64,000 nt of DNA from Allacma fusca (taxonomy: Eukaryota; Arthropoda; Collembola; Symphypleona; Sminthuridae). Position 1 is the first letter of the stretch, and each line of letters begins with the position of its first letter. Below are positions 51,546-63,275 of this stretch, piece after piece. The notes below the pieces were generated by a model. That model saw nothing but the letters and a program-made list of their open reading frames with translations, was not told where the DNA came from and searched no databases. Made by a program: the position numbers and the translations under genes. The stretch covers positions 32,002,654 through 32,066,653 of the forward strand of contig OX359250.1 of the NCBI GenBank assembly GCA_947179485.1, in the 5' to 3' direction.

Positions 51546-53342
51546 ATAAAATAAATCCTTCAAACACTCTTCCAGTGCTTAACATGACTCTCGTAATGGA
51601 AAATATTTTATTATACACATTGTTTGGTGAGCATATATTGAGTATGGCATAATTGACCTGACCCTATTCATTTAAAATTGTAAATAGCACCAAAACAATT
51701 TGGCTAAAACCTTTCTCACACCTCGAGCCCTCATATGGGATTCCCTACTAGGAGTCATTCATGTTCAGAATTAAATCTTCTGGATTTACAATCGTCTATT
51801 TGATTCATTGACCTAAGCCAGTATTTACGATCACAGGTCACAGCACACATAGTAATATTACTGCACATTACATGTGCTTTCAAAGTAAAATCTTTCATGA
51901 AAAAATAAGAAATAAAGAGATAAAAATCATGTATAGTGTGTAATGTCCCAGAAATAGTAGCCTATGGCTGGACACTATTCTTCAGAATATTTAGAATCTA
52001 ATAATAACCAAATTAATATTGAATCTCATGGATGAGTTCTGAATACACTGTAATCCACTTTCCCTAGAGAAATAAGCTCCAATGATTGAAAAGCTGAGTG
52101 GCTACTCTTGTATTCCAAATTAGTCACTACACCAGCATCGCAGCATCCTAGAGATCCAAGGTTTTATTACGAAATGTTGTGAATCAATTAATTAACCCTT
52201 CCTGCACCTGCTGCTTTGAGGAAGCCACACGAGTCAGTACTACATGCAATTTTAATTCAGAAAATGCAAATCTGGCATCTGTATAGCATGCGATAGTAGG
52301 AATGATGTCATGCCATGATTGAATTTCCACATGAGAATAAAATGATTGCAAGGGTTACAGGTTAATCTTCAAAGAGTCTTCTCTGAGATCTTCAGACTTC
52401 CAGACAGACACAATTTAAAGTTGCTCTTTGCAGAGCAGAAGTTAATGCCACAGTAACTTTATACTCCTCAATTTGGTTGTTTGCGGAAACAAACGATAAT
52501 AATATTATGAAATGGGCTGGACACTTTTTTTTGAACTTCCTAATAACATTATCGTTATTGTGGTCATTATTGACATTTGGAACTTTTTCAAAGATTTAGT
52601 TTCACAATCCTCCGTATTGTCATTATTATGTAGCTTAGCTTAAGCTTTAGGGTAGGAAAAATAGTTTTAGGGAAGGAAAAACCCCTCAAAAAATTAGCAA
52701 AAATTCATTGATTGAACACTCAAATAAAAGTCAATCTCACACCCCCGACGAAGAGGTCACGTGTAATTTTTAAGAAGGAAGAGATATAGAACAGTTACTC
52801 ATTAACCAGCCATTTGATATCAGTTAATTATGTGTGATCTTGAACAAAATTAAAGTACTTTATGAAACGATGCGCTAAATCGGCATGATCAGTTTTTACA
52901 GAAAATTTCATGTTGCCCTTTCTTAACGTTTTCCACATGGTAAATCAACCTTTTTTTATTTCTTTTTTTATTTCTTTGGACTCTTCAGATCCGCAGTTCG
53001 TACCTACTCAAACATATTCCCGTACTTGTTTTACTAAAAGCATATACTAATTACTCCTAATCTGTCATCTATGTAATAACAGTTGGAATTTTATTTCCTA
53101 AGAGCCTTCCCTTCAGGAACCTTAGCCCCTAATTATTTATCTAGATCCGTATTAAACAATTAAGTTCTGAGAAAGTTACTCAGTCTATGTACAATTTGTA
53201 GCTATTAAAATCTTTTAGAGATTTTTTACGGGAATAAGCAGATTACACTGATTGTGAGAGAGGAGCAAAATAGCAACTTGGAAAAAAAAATGGAATTTCG
53301 TCTTTTTAGTTTTGGGAGTGCGGATGATACTTGAGGTAAAGG
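51546..53342. other. Intergenic, nothing recognised
   Basis: AT-rich DNA without a supported gene. The KLHL10-like promoter and 5' UTR must lie at the right-hand end. Confidence 0.5.
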
Positions 53343-55978
53343 ATGGACACATCCAAGCGTCAAAAATGCAACCGCTCACGTTCCATCAATCAGCAAAATG
53401 GACCACCTATGTTTGCAGCTCAAGAGTCTTGCATACCTTCCACTTCCAACAGCAGCTCCAAGAAACCTGGGAAGTTGAACAGAAATAAAAGACGCAGAGG
53501 GATATGTGTGGAAAAATGTATAGGCCTTGACTACCCTCAGATTTGGACAGACTACCGTAACAACAACACCCTTTGTGACGGGAAGTTGAGAGCATCTGAT
53601 GGCGAGGTATGTTGGCAAGAGTTAAATGAAACTTGTCCTTTAAAAAAATGAAAGGCATTTCCTATTTCAGGAGTTACCCGTCCACGTTGCATTGGTTTGT
53701 GCAGGGAGTTCCAAACTAAAAAAATTATTTTTAACCGCAAGCAGACGAGGCCAGGGTAACAGCTTGGTCCTCCCCGACGTGACATCAGACGCTTTAAAGA
53801 CTTTTATTGATTTTGTGTACACGGGGGAGTGCAAGATCACTCAAGAGAATGTCCGTCAGATCCTGCCCTTTGCGGAGAACTTCAATGTCCCCTTCCTCCT
53901 CCAACAATGCGCTGCATTTTTAATCAAAGAAATCAACACCGAGAACTGCATCAAAATTTTTAAAATGGCAAAAATCTATTTCTGCCCTGAACTCGTCAAT
54001 AAGGCTCGGCTCTACTTACTCTGTAACTTTAAGGAGATTGTTGAGACTCCCGAATTTTGTGAATTGGGCTTTGAGGAATTGGAGGATATTCTTCGGGATG
54101 ATCTCCTCAATATCCGCTCGGAGGAGATGGTCTTCATAGCCGTTCGGAAATGGGTGGAGAAAAATCCGGAGGAGCGGGCGAGCCGTGTTATAGAACTTTT
54201 ACAAACAATCCGGTTCGGCCTCATGAGTTATCGTTTCTTTACAACCGTAGTTCTTCAGTGGCAGTTTGTGGCCAATAACATTGTACGCCTTAAAATGTAG
54301 TTTCATTCCCTGCCGGTACTCTTTACATGCATTTTAATTACTCACTCATTCAAAGAGACAAATAACATATGCATGTTCCCCCAGGCCGCCCAGAATGCTC
54401 TCTATGAAGCGTCCATATTTTTGGCGCAAATGGACTCCCGTAATGGGACTGAAGTTGACCTCAATGATCCACTAGCACGACCTCGGGTCCCTCACGAGAT
54501 CGTTTTTTGCATTGGAGGCTGGAGTGCTGGAAGTCCAACGAGCTTCGTCGAGACGTATGATTCCAGGTAAAAAAAAAATGTACCTATTCCCATGTGTAAC
54601 TACAGTAGAGTCTATAAGTATTATAGTTTTTATCGAGCTTTTTTTCCAGACTGTAACTTTTTTTTATGACTTCACTTGACATTAATACTTAATGAGGTTG
54701 TGCCAAGTCAGGGAAGCTGGAAATTCAATTATTATAATGCTTGCAAAATTTACTACATAGAGCTGATCGTTGGTTCATAACCAATTCGGCAGATGTGAAT
54801 CCCAGGGCGTACCATGGATTGGTATCTCTTGGCAGCTTGATTTATATGATCGGAGGATTCGATGGACACGACCATTTCAATACTGTCAGATGTTATGACA
54901 CAACCACTCGATTATGGACCGAGAAAGCTTGTATGTACTATCCCAGATGCTACGTTTCCTGCTGCTTGCTAGGTATTTCCGATGCTACTCTCAATAATTT
55001 TTTCCCTGTAGACTTAAACTGTACTGTATAATTTCTCCCTATTTTTTTTTTGAAGAGTATCTACTTATATATTTGTAGAAATAAATTCGGAAGCCTTACT
55101 CTTGAGATTAAATAGTATTTAACTACGTGTAGAATTCTTGCAGATGGATTCATTTATGCTTTGGGTGGCTACAACGGTAGACTTCGAATGGCATCTGTGG
55201 AGAAGTACCATCCAAAAGAAAACCAATGGGAGTTGGTAGCCCCGATGAATCGACAACGTTCGGATGCCAGTGCTTGTTCTTTGAATGGGAAACTGTATGT
55301 TGCTGGAGGCTTCAATGGTCAGGAGGTTCTGAATAGTGTGGAGATCTATAATCCGGCGGTTAGTGATTTTTAACAACTTCCTCGAGAAAAAAAAATTCCC
55401 ATAAATAAGTTTACTATCAAATCCTTAATAGCGCCTGTTAATTTCGGAGTTAAAAGGTTTAAAAAAAACAGATACGAAAAAAAATGCATTGCCGATGTAT
55501 GTAGGAAAATCAATGGACGTTTATTCATGCCATGCGAAGTGCCAGAAGTGGTGTAAGTTTAGTCCCATACCACGGTTGTCTTTATGCTATAGGAGGGTTC
55601 AATGGCTTTACACGACTAAACACCGCCGAAAAGTATGATCCACAAAATCCTGGGGAGTGGACATCCATTGCGGACATGTCCAGTCCAAGAAGTAACTTTG
55701 CTTCTGTAGTCGTGGACGATATGATCTTCGTGATTGGGGGATTTAATGGTAAATTCATTATGTCATTTTTATAATAAAAAAACCCCCTGAGGGGAAATTA
55801 TATTAAATAGTAAGTTCATCCTGGATTTTTATTATTTCTGACATTGATACAGGAACCACGACAATACCGTATGTGGAGTGCTACGACGGGGATAATAATG
55901 AGTGGTTTGACGCAGCTCACATGAACTTAAACCGTAGTGCCTTGAATGCCTGCGTAATGAGAGGATTAATTAATGGCC
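53343..55978 (+). CDS. KLHL10: KLHL10-like BTB-Kelch protein, 3' end not located
   Basis: KLHL10 is a substrate adaptor for Cullin-3 ubiquitin ligase, known for its role in spermatid maturation. Exons 53343-53606, 53671 to about 54270, 54385-54566, 54761-54972, 55144-55358, 55505-55748 and 55853-55978 follow the family from end to end. The BTB domain spans roughly residues 60-180 (LCDGKLRASDGE split from ELPVHVALVCAGSSKLKKLF by the first intron), followed by BACK (NCIKIFKMAKIYFCPELVNK, EELEDILRDDLLNIRSEEMV). Six Kelch blades carry the double-Gly signatures: VFCIGGW, IYMIGGFDG, IYALGGYNG, LYVAGGFNG, LYAIGGFNG and IFVIGGFNG, each preceded by an R-S/P-R-type turn. The BTB loop is split by a short intron. 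Two points are unsettled: the exact donor of exon 2 (GTAGTT, GTGGCC and GTACGC are all possible between 54236 and 54285), and the last exon, expected after the GTGAGT donor at 55979, which I did not find. Confidence 0.9.
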
Positions 55979-58741
55979 GTGAGTACTCATATTTATCTCG
56001 GGTTGAAGATCTGCTTGGAATAAATGCTGTCATTTAAGTCTTTTTTAAATAACTTAATTACGGATGTGACAACCGGTTGGAACAATTTCCTGTATCTTCA
56101 AAATCCCTCGTCAAATCGTATCCCTGTATTGACTCAACCTCATGCTCAAAATCTATGTCAAAAAGTGCAATTACTGCTAAAACCTGACGTCTCATTATAC
56201 CCCTTGAAAAAATCATTAGTATTTCAAATGTGGCCCTCAACAAATTCTAAAATAAATTCCTCGAGTCTCGAGTCAACAAACTTTATCAAGCTGAAGGTTA
56301 TAGTTGCATTTTTTCCCCCGTGCACTCACTCATATACATACACATGCAGACGTATCTTTATAATTACTGTGCATAGACTGTTAACCATATGTAATAGATG
56401 TTAGATCTCCTGAGCATTTAGCCATCTTCCCAGCCAGTGCCATATACACATACACTCATTACTTTACAAGCAACTATCGGCTCAATGTGATGATATTCCC
56501 TCACATCCCCATACATTTTTACAGATCAAGTCCAAATCCCATACAAACTCACGCAAAACTACATCCTCATTAGAAATTCCTTTTTTTTGCCAGATGCAAG
56601 GGGATTCTGTATGCTATTCCCAATATGCAGCCGTTAAATCCAATGTTTACACAAGCATTTCTTATTCCAGGGCAACAGCATTTTTGCTTGCATGCTTTGG
56701 CACTTATGACAGCAAATTGTGTACAGCACGGCATGCATACATATGTAGAGTAATTTGAGGAATTATACAAGACCTTGAGGCTCATGCCAGCAAGCCACGG
56801 AAGTTTATGCAAGCTTTCATAGAACTAAAAGACTTTTAGTGCCCATCCTAAAAGAGTAAACTTGAGTTTGGGGGAAATAAAAAAATTCTCAAGTCTCATA
56901 AATCTCCAGCACATCAACTTTTCGGTAGCTTTATTCTTGATTCCCATCCACAAACAAACTAATCTCCACTGAAACCAATTAATGAGAGAACTCTCCTATC
57001 ACCGCACACACACGCAAAAAACTCAAGACAGTCATATCCATATTTACAATTTCTTCAAAACCTGCTCCCATGCCTACATATAAGCTCACATAAATTCGTA
57101 TCTCTCTCAGATCTCTCTATGTGCAAACGAAAATAAAATACAAGTCATAAAATAAGAAGTAAAGTGTGCTCAAGCATTATTGAAACAAAAAAAAATGAAT
57201 TTATCCCAATCTGCTAAGAAGCCCCAGGAGAGCTCAGGAAGTTCCTTCTATATAACCAAATAAAAAATATTTCCGTTCGCATCTTCCCAAAACTCATCCC
57301 ACTCTTTCTTATCAAGGCTTCCCATGCCCTTTCTGCATCTTAATCCCAGTACGTACATGAATGCACATGGACGTATGTACATGCATGATCTCATAATTTT
57401 TTTTATTGCAAATTGTCATCAAGCTTGTTCCCCCCATAGACTGCGGCTCGTTTGACTATACACACAGATTTATGTGATCTGCTATATATGCGAAACCTTC
57501 AGCCATCCGATTCATCAAAGGCGAAATTCATCAATAGTATCTAGTGAGAGGGATTTGGAGCTGCAGAAGTCATTATTTCTACACACACACATACACAGAC
57601 ATACACACATACATCAACATCCGTCTCTCATCTCTCAGAGATACACTCTCACACTTTTATCTTTTCTACTGCAAGTAGAATTATTACATCTATATATACA
57701 AAGGGATTTATGTAACTGCTCCATAGTCAGCTCCTACCATAATAAAGGGACCCCTTATAAGAGCAATCCCTCTCAAGGGGCAGAAATATATGGACACATT
57801 GACCTTTACGACTCTCATAATTTTTATCCTTATAAGAGGATGTCATTGCAGAATTAGTAAGAGTCCAATTTTGTGCACGTCGCTCCCATACACACAACAG
57901 TCCACTGTACATTTAACTAATTACTTGCAAAGCACTTTTACAATCCATTCAAACCATATACCCATTCAATTTTAAATCCCTCATCCCAACCTCATAATTA
58001 CTACCCTAACCCCCAGCCCTATTACCATTAATTGAAAGTATAAATAATCCAATTAATAAAATAAACCCTCTGAAACTATAAACAATCCAATTTATAAACA
58101 TCAAATTGAAAAACTGCAATTATTTTAAAACAATTAATATAAATTGCTACCTAATTTAATTTAAATTGCAACCACATACTCAAGACTACCAACTTTTTTT
58201 TTATAAACTATTAATTCCCACTTGCCCCCACATGCAAATGAAGCAAAACAATTTATCCAATTTTTTAATAATAATTACACACATGCAACTCTTCCCATTA
58301 AAAAAATACCAATCGTATCTATAACCCTCAACTCTCTCTATAACGTATAGCGCTTTATATTATAACAAGCCACAAAACCCATACAAATCCAGCAATAAAA
58401 TATCGCTTCCCCCATAAAAATTCCCTGTAGTACTAGTAAAGGAGCTTCCAAAATTTTTCTATTAAATAGCAAACCATGCTCTCACAAGGGCCTCCCTCAC
58501 AGCCACTGTCTACTGTACCCCAATGATTTTATGAGCTATTACTGGTGTAAGTGTAAGGATAAGTATATACAGCCCAAGCATATTAATTTCATTTGTGATA
58601 AAAAGTCTTGGACTGACATCCTGAAATACCTCCAAGAATTTTTTTTCCCCCCTTAACTCATCTCCCGTCATCCACTCTGATTGTGAGTGATAAAAACATT
58701 TAATCGTGTACACATATAAGGGATGTACACACACATTATTG
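55979..58741. other. Intergenic or 3' intron, nothing firmly recognised
   Basis: The short C-terminal exon of the KLHL10-like gene should lie somewhere here. I could not pick it out, because the family tail after the last Kelch blade is short and poorly conserved. The stretch includes CA-rich low-complexity DNA near 57580-57640. The open frames (56024-56404, 57474-57857) have no known motif. Confidence 0.4.
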
Positions 58742-59032
58742 CTATGGAGGGCTCCGCATCCACAGATCTAAGAGAAAGATTCTTTGGAACGTATGGAGCT
58801 CATGCGTGGGCTTATGTACATACGTCCCTATCATTTCACCTCTCTGTCTCGAAGCGGAGGTTTTTGAGAAGGAGCACTCACTGTATATGCACGAGCTCCT
58901 CTCACAACACTGGTTCGAGGAACACTGCCGAGTCCGGAGCCCAGACAGACCGCTGGCGCTGATGTTAGCTAATATCTGACGGAGCTCATCTCCACAGTAC
59001 CTTGTTGCCTCCCGTGTGTCTGCCCAAGTCAT
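58742..59032 (-). other. Open frame resembling an insulin/relaxin-like peptide
   Basis: This minus-strand frame contains a B-chain-like segment, TRYCGDELRQILANIS, then after about 20 residues an A-chain-like segment, NQCCERSSCIY. The B-like part matches the insulin pattern of CG followed by spaced Leu and Ile residues, but the second B-chain Cys is Ser (AGC). The A-like CC-x4-C spacing matches the relaxin-like insect peptide DILP7 rather than insulin (CC-x3-C). The final A-chain Cys is not at the expected place; a GTGAGT just after CIY could be a splice donor leading to it. No signal peptide or normal C-peptide length is visible. It could be a pseudogene, part of a spliced gene, or chance. 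Confidence is low. Confidence 0.25.
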
Positions 59033-59217
59033 TTGTGACTGAGCCTTTTTGGTGAAATTCTTTCTATTATAATAAACTTGTCACCTAATAATTTTAAAAA
59101 CGACATTCTTCACATTATATCCTTAAGTATTTACTTTTTCTAGAGGGCTGCTGTAGTGATTCTGCAAGAAATTCAAACTCGTTTGACTTCTTCATATATT
59201 CGCATGTGTGATCTCTC

Positions 59218-59240
59218 GGTGTGTGTGTGTGTGTGAGTGT
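59218..59240. repeat. (TG)n microsatellite
   Basis: A short run of about nine TG units with a degenerate tail (GTGAGTGTTTGTG). Simple repeat upstream of the supervillin-like gene. Confidence 0.85.
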
Positions 59241-59389
59241 TTGTGCCGTCGCAAAATTATTATAAACGGACCGTGTCAACCGTCGGGAAAAATATTCAAG
59301 AAAAGTTTTCAGTTCAAGTTTGAATATAGTTACTTGAGTGTGAGTCTCCTCAGAGTTGACATCTGTGACAACTATGGCCCCAGTCATTG

Positions 59390-60436
59390 ACGAAGAATTG
59401 TCAAAATCGTACAGAATAAATATTTATTTAAGTGTTGTTAGCATTCGGGGTGCTTGAGTAATAATTATTCGTAATTATATAGAATTTAAAAAATTTTTGC
59501 ACAATGTAATACACAATTTTTGGAGGTGTTGGGCTTTGGGAAAGAGTCAATTCGGATAAGAGGCTGTATGTTGGTGTCATTTTTGGAGTGTGTGTGTTTA
59601 ATAATATCAACAAGAGAGGAATATTGTCATGCTGCCACGGCGCTACGGACTCAGACTCAGATCGTGCATTTATTATCCGTGGTAGTGGGGGTTGACAGGC
59701 GGGTAAACTTTATGTTGATGTAATTTGTAGCTGGTTTGGTAGATTGTGATGGGAAGTTGATTTTTAGGAATTTAATAAAATGGGAAATGTGGGGTGTATT
59801 TTAGTGTGAGGACTTGTTGTATGTAAATAGTGTGTATGTGTAGATAATGGTATGTGTGTGGGTAATATATATGTGTATGTGTTTGGGAATTGCTTGAGTG
59901 GAAGTTCAATGACAAGGAGTAGAGGGGATTTTGTGTGAATACATTTTTGTTTAAAAAACTTGCGATGCGAAACTCATGGCAACGGTTGAGGATTTTAGTG
60001 CTTTGGGAATTTTGAAGGGGCTCTAAACCGAGGTTGGGTTTGTGAGTTGATTGTTTGTTTTGATAGAGACATGCTCATTTGGCTTGTTGATTAAAAGTTA
60101 TAGTTTGGAGTGATGTAATTATTATTGTAAGGCTGACCGTGTAGTGAGTGAGCAGGACATGGGAGATGGTGGTTTTTGGTCATTAGCAGTAGTGTGTTGT
60201 AGATTTGTAGATATATGTTGTTGTTCTTAAAGTACTTATAGATTTTATTCCTTCGAGCGGTGTAGTATATATCTTTGGGTAGTTAGACACACTGACAGTA
60301 TCAGTTTTGTCCTTTTTCCGTATTGGTTGGTTGGGGGCATGAATATATATATTTAACTGGAGTGTAATATTTAACGGTGTATGGGAGAGTGAGTTAACCG
60401 CATTGTAATTACTTGTTATTTTGTGTATATTTGCAG
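59390..60436. other. Non-coding, probably 5' region or intron of the supervillin-like gene
   Basis: G/T-rich on the plus strand, with no coding exon that I can support. It lies between the candidate promoter area near 59.2 kb and the candidate untranslated exon at 60437, and could be the first intron. Confidence 0.35.
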
Positions 60437-60511
60437 ACTCTTCGTTCCGAGTACTCTGCTGGTGGGTGATCACCGTCGCTTGTGACAGAAGAATCCGTTG
60501 AAACTCTACAG
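60437..60511 (+). other. Candidate 5' untranslated exon of the supervillin-like gene
   Basis: The segment is bounded by a good acceptor (TGTATATTTGCAG) and a good donor (CTACAG then GTGTGG). It holds no long open frame. A second acceptor (TGTGTTTGCAG ending at 61148) begins the sequence that leads into the first coding ATG at 61474. Together they suggest a spliced 5' UTR, though without transcript evidence this is only a splice-site prediction. Confidence 0.35.
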
Positions 60512-61473
60512 GTGTGGTGGATTTCCCTTGTTTGGGTTGAATCAAAGTTTAAAATTAGATTGGAAACTGTAAACTTAGGTCTATTTTAAGGAATGGAACT
60601 CCAGTGGGTATTATTTACTTTGGATTGGTTTACAGTACCTGATTAAACTTTCTTGCTTGCTGAGCAGTCTAGGAGTCTGGAATTATTGTGATATCGAATT
60701 TCCTGGTTTTTGAACCGTGGACCGGCGAACCAAAGTAGATTATCTTTTTATGTTAGACAAACTGGTGATAGAGGAGGAGAGCTTCTGTTGGTAGACTTTG
60801 TTTTGAATTGTTATCGGTGGAAAAGTTATTTTTGTTTGTAGAGTACTGTGTTAGTTTTTTAAGATACAGGGATTTGGTTCGCTGATCTGATCTTTTTCAT
60901 TTCAGTTTCGAGTAAATCTTTGCCGGTGGCGGAAATATGTTGACTTAAAAATCGAGGGAAGTAGGAATTTGTAAGGAGTTTAAAGGAACATCTTTAGTGG
61001 TGTAATATTTATTTTCAAAATAGTTAGATGTAGAAATATTACTGCCGGTGAGCTGTTTTTCGAAAAGGGGTACGGAATTATGCGTATAAGCTGTATTTTT
61101 TTCATGTTGACGATTTTAATAATTAATGCGTTTTAAATGTGTTTGCAGATAAAACTGAAGCAAAGTTGGCGAAATAAACGACTGCCATGAAGTATTGAGG
61201 GGGGCGGGCAATGTCAAAAGCTTTAGTGTGTTGGTGGAGGAATGATTGAAGGACAACCACATTTGGTGGCCGTCGCATGTCATACTAATCTGCCTGTTTT
61301 GAATGCAAAAGAGTTAGGGGCACTCGATCTTGATTTTGCACCTGCTCATATGTGTTACAAGCGTATTAAAATTCAGTCCATAAGATACGACCACGTGAAT
61401 ATCCTCTAATTGAAATGATGAATGCCAGACCCTAATTTCTACAAAATTACAAATTTACTGCTGTGTAAGGAAA

Positions 61474-63275
61474 ATGGAGGGGGAGACAAGCGAAAGCTGT
61501 CAAGCCACTACCGCACAAGATAGGCTCAAGTTGATCAAGGAGGAACGGAGGAAACAACATGAGGAACGACTTGAAAGATCTCCCTTATACACGGTCGGGT
61601 TATTAAATGAGGACAGTGATACTCTCAAGAGGTTTAGTAAATACCGACGGTCAGATCGGGAGCGGTTACGGAAGGAAGGTATTTATTTAACATTTAAGTT
61701 ATGGATAGCTTCCTAGAATGCATAAGCTAGTATTAAGAAAGTCAGCTCCGATTTACTTGAAATCGTTTTCTTTTTTAGTGTTGGAAACAGCTCCAGTTGT
61801 CCGTTCTTTAGGAGCAGAACTTGAACAAGAAGTTTTGACCACGGATAGTTCTTCTGATATTCCTCCGATGGTGGACTTATCTAAAGAATGCCTCTGGAAT
61901 GTATCACCTTTATATTCGTCTCCAAGTACTTCCCCGGATACTCTCTCAAGTGAAACTTTGCCTCAAGATGTTCTCAAATCAAATGTTCCTTACAGAAATG
62001 TTGATACTGTTTCATTCCGACCAAATTACAACCCTTCAGTGCTCACGTCGTCTCTATCATTAGATCAGAATAAAGGTGTCTTGAAAAAACCGTCGATTCC
62101 ACCCATTCTTCGATCGGCGACTGAGCCGGCTCCTGCGACTACAAATGATGATGAACACGTTTTAGTCAAAAAACCATCTATCTTGAAAAAGAAGGATGAT
62201 AGTTCTTACCCCGGAATCAGCTCTTCTAATAGTGGCCCTTGTGCAAGTGTTTCGTTTGGATTACCCGAGTCGAAATCCATGCTTACAAGAACTAAGAGCA
62301 TAGACAGTAACCTTAGTGGTGATACCGAAACTGGATACTGGTCTGGTGGAGAAAATGCAGGGGGCATTTTAAAGAATCGACGTCAGTTCTTGGATGGAGG
62401 TTATTTATTTTAATAAAAATTTTAACTGAATTATTGGAAAATATATTTGAAAAGTTCTTTAAGTATGAATGTATAAATGAATAATGTATGAAATGTTTTT
62501 TTATTTAATAATTTAATTTTTAAATGTACGCAGATCATTCGGATCAATCGTCAATCTTGAAATTACGTCGTTCATCTTTAGGAAGTTCAATTCTGTCTAC
62601 TGGATCCGAAGGGGGTCTTCAAAGTATTTTAAAACGGAAATTATCATATGACAGTTCTTATATAATGAAAGAAGCCAACAATACAAATGAATACTCATTT
62701 TCAACGCACTCCTTACCTGCTTGTGGATGCTTGAGCCCAGAACCAAAGCCAATCCTGAAGAAAAAGTGTAGTTCAGAAGATTTGGAAGAAGTAGAACCGA
62801 AGCCGATCCTAAAGCACAGAACCTCTCGGGATTATCATGACATAAATGTAGAAACGGAGAGAATTAAGCCTTGTTTAAAAAAATCGACTTCAAAAAGTGC
62901 TGATGAAACTTTCCCTTCGCCTTCTGTAAGCTATTCGACTTCATTTTCTTCGAGTGTCTCTCCTAGTCACAGTACTGATGGGACTAGTATTTCTGGTGCA
63001 AATAAAAGTATTCTAAAAAAAGGTGGTATTTTAAAGCACAAATGGCGTGAACCTGCCTCTACGTCCAATTCGTCATCATCAAGTGAAATAGACAATGTGC
63101 GTTCAGGTCTTCCCACTGAAAGGGAAGATCAGAGTTTTTCCTTGTTTCATCCTTCTAGTGTTAAAGACTCTTCTTCAGACTTGCAAAGAGCTCATCGCTC
63201 CTTCTGTAGCGAAAGTGATATCAATACCAATGAAAATCGCAACGTGACTGATTCTGATTGTCACCCTGAGCAAAG
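61474..63275 (+). CDS. Supervillin-like protein, N-terminal exons, continues beyond window
   Basis: Supervillin is a membrane-associated actin and myosin II regulator of the villin/gelsolin superfamily. Three coding exons join in phase: 61474-61678, 61779-62399 and 62534-63275, about 522 residues; a clear donor (CAAAG then GTAAAC) ends the third, so more exons follow. The first exon (DRLKLIKEERRKQHEERLER...LKRFSKYRRSDRERLRKEG) resembles the supervillin N-terminal segment (RIARYKAERRRQLAEKYGL...LSRYTKSRK in human). The rest is Ser-rich, disordered, and studded with ILK motifs: PSILKKKDD, GGILKNRR, SSILKLRRSS, QSILKRKLSYD, KPILKKKCSSED, KPILKHRTSRD and KSILKKGGILKHKW, a pattern I associate with arthropod supervillins. 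The C-terminal gelsolin and headpiece domains, which would prove the call, lie outside the window. The donor of exon 2 (GTTATT) is weak but is the one that keeps phase. Confidence 0.65.

Noticed and set aside
56024-56404. 126-residue frame considered as the missing KLHL10 C-terminal exon
   Set aside because: It does not resemble the family tail and overlaps an unrelated minus-strand frame; I leave the last exon unassigned.
59374-59460. Short frame starting ATGGCCCCAGTC (MAPVIDEELSKSYR) as a first coding exon of the supervillin-like gene
   Set aside because: No acceptable splice donor follows before the frame ends, so it cannot be joined to the exon at 61474.
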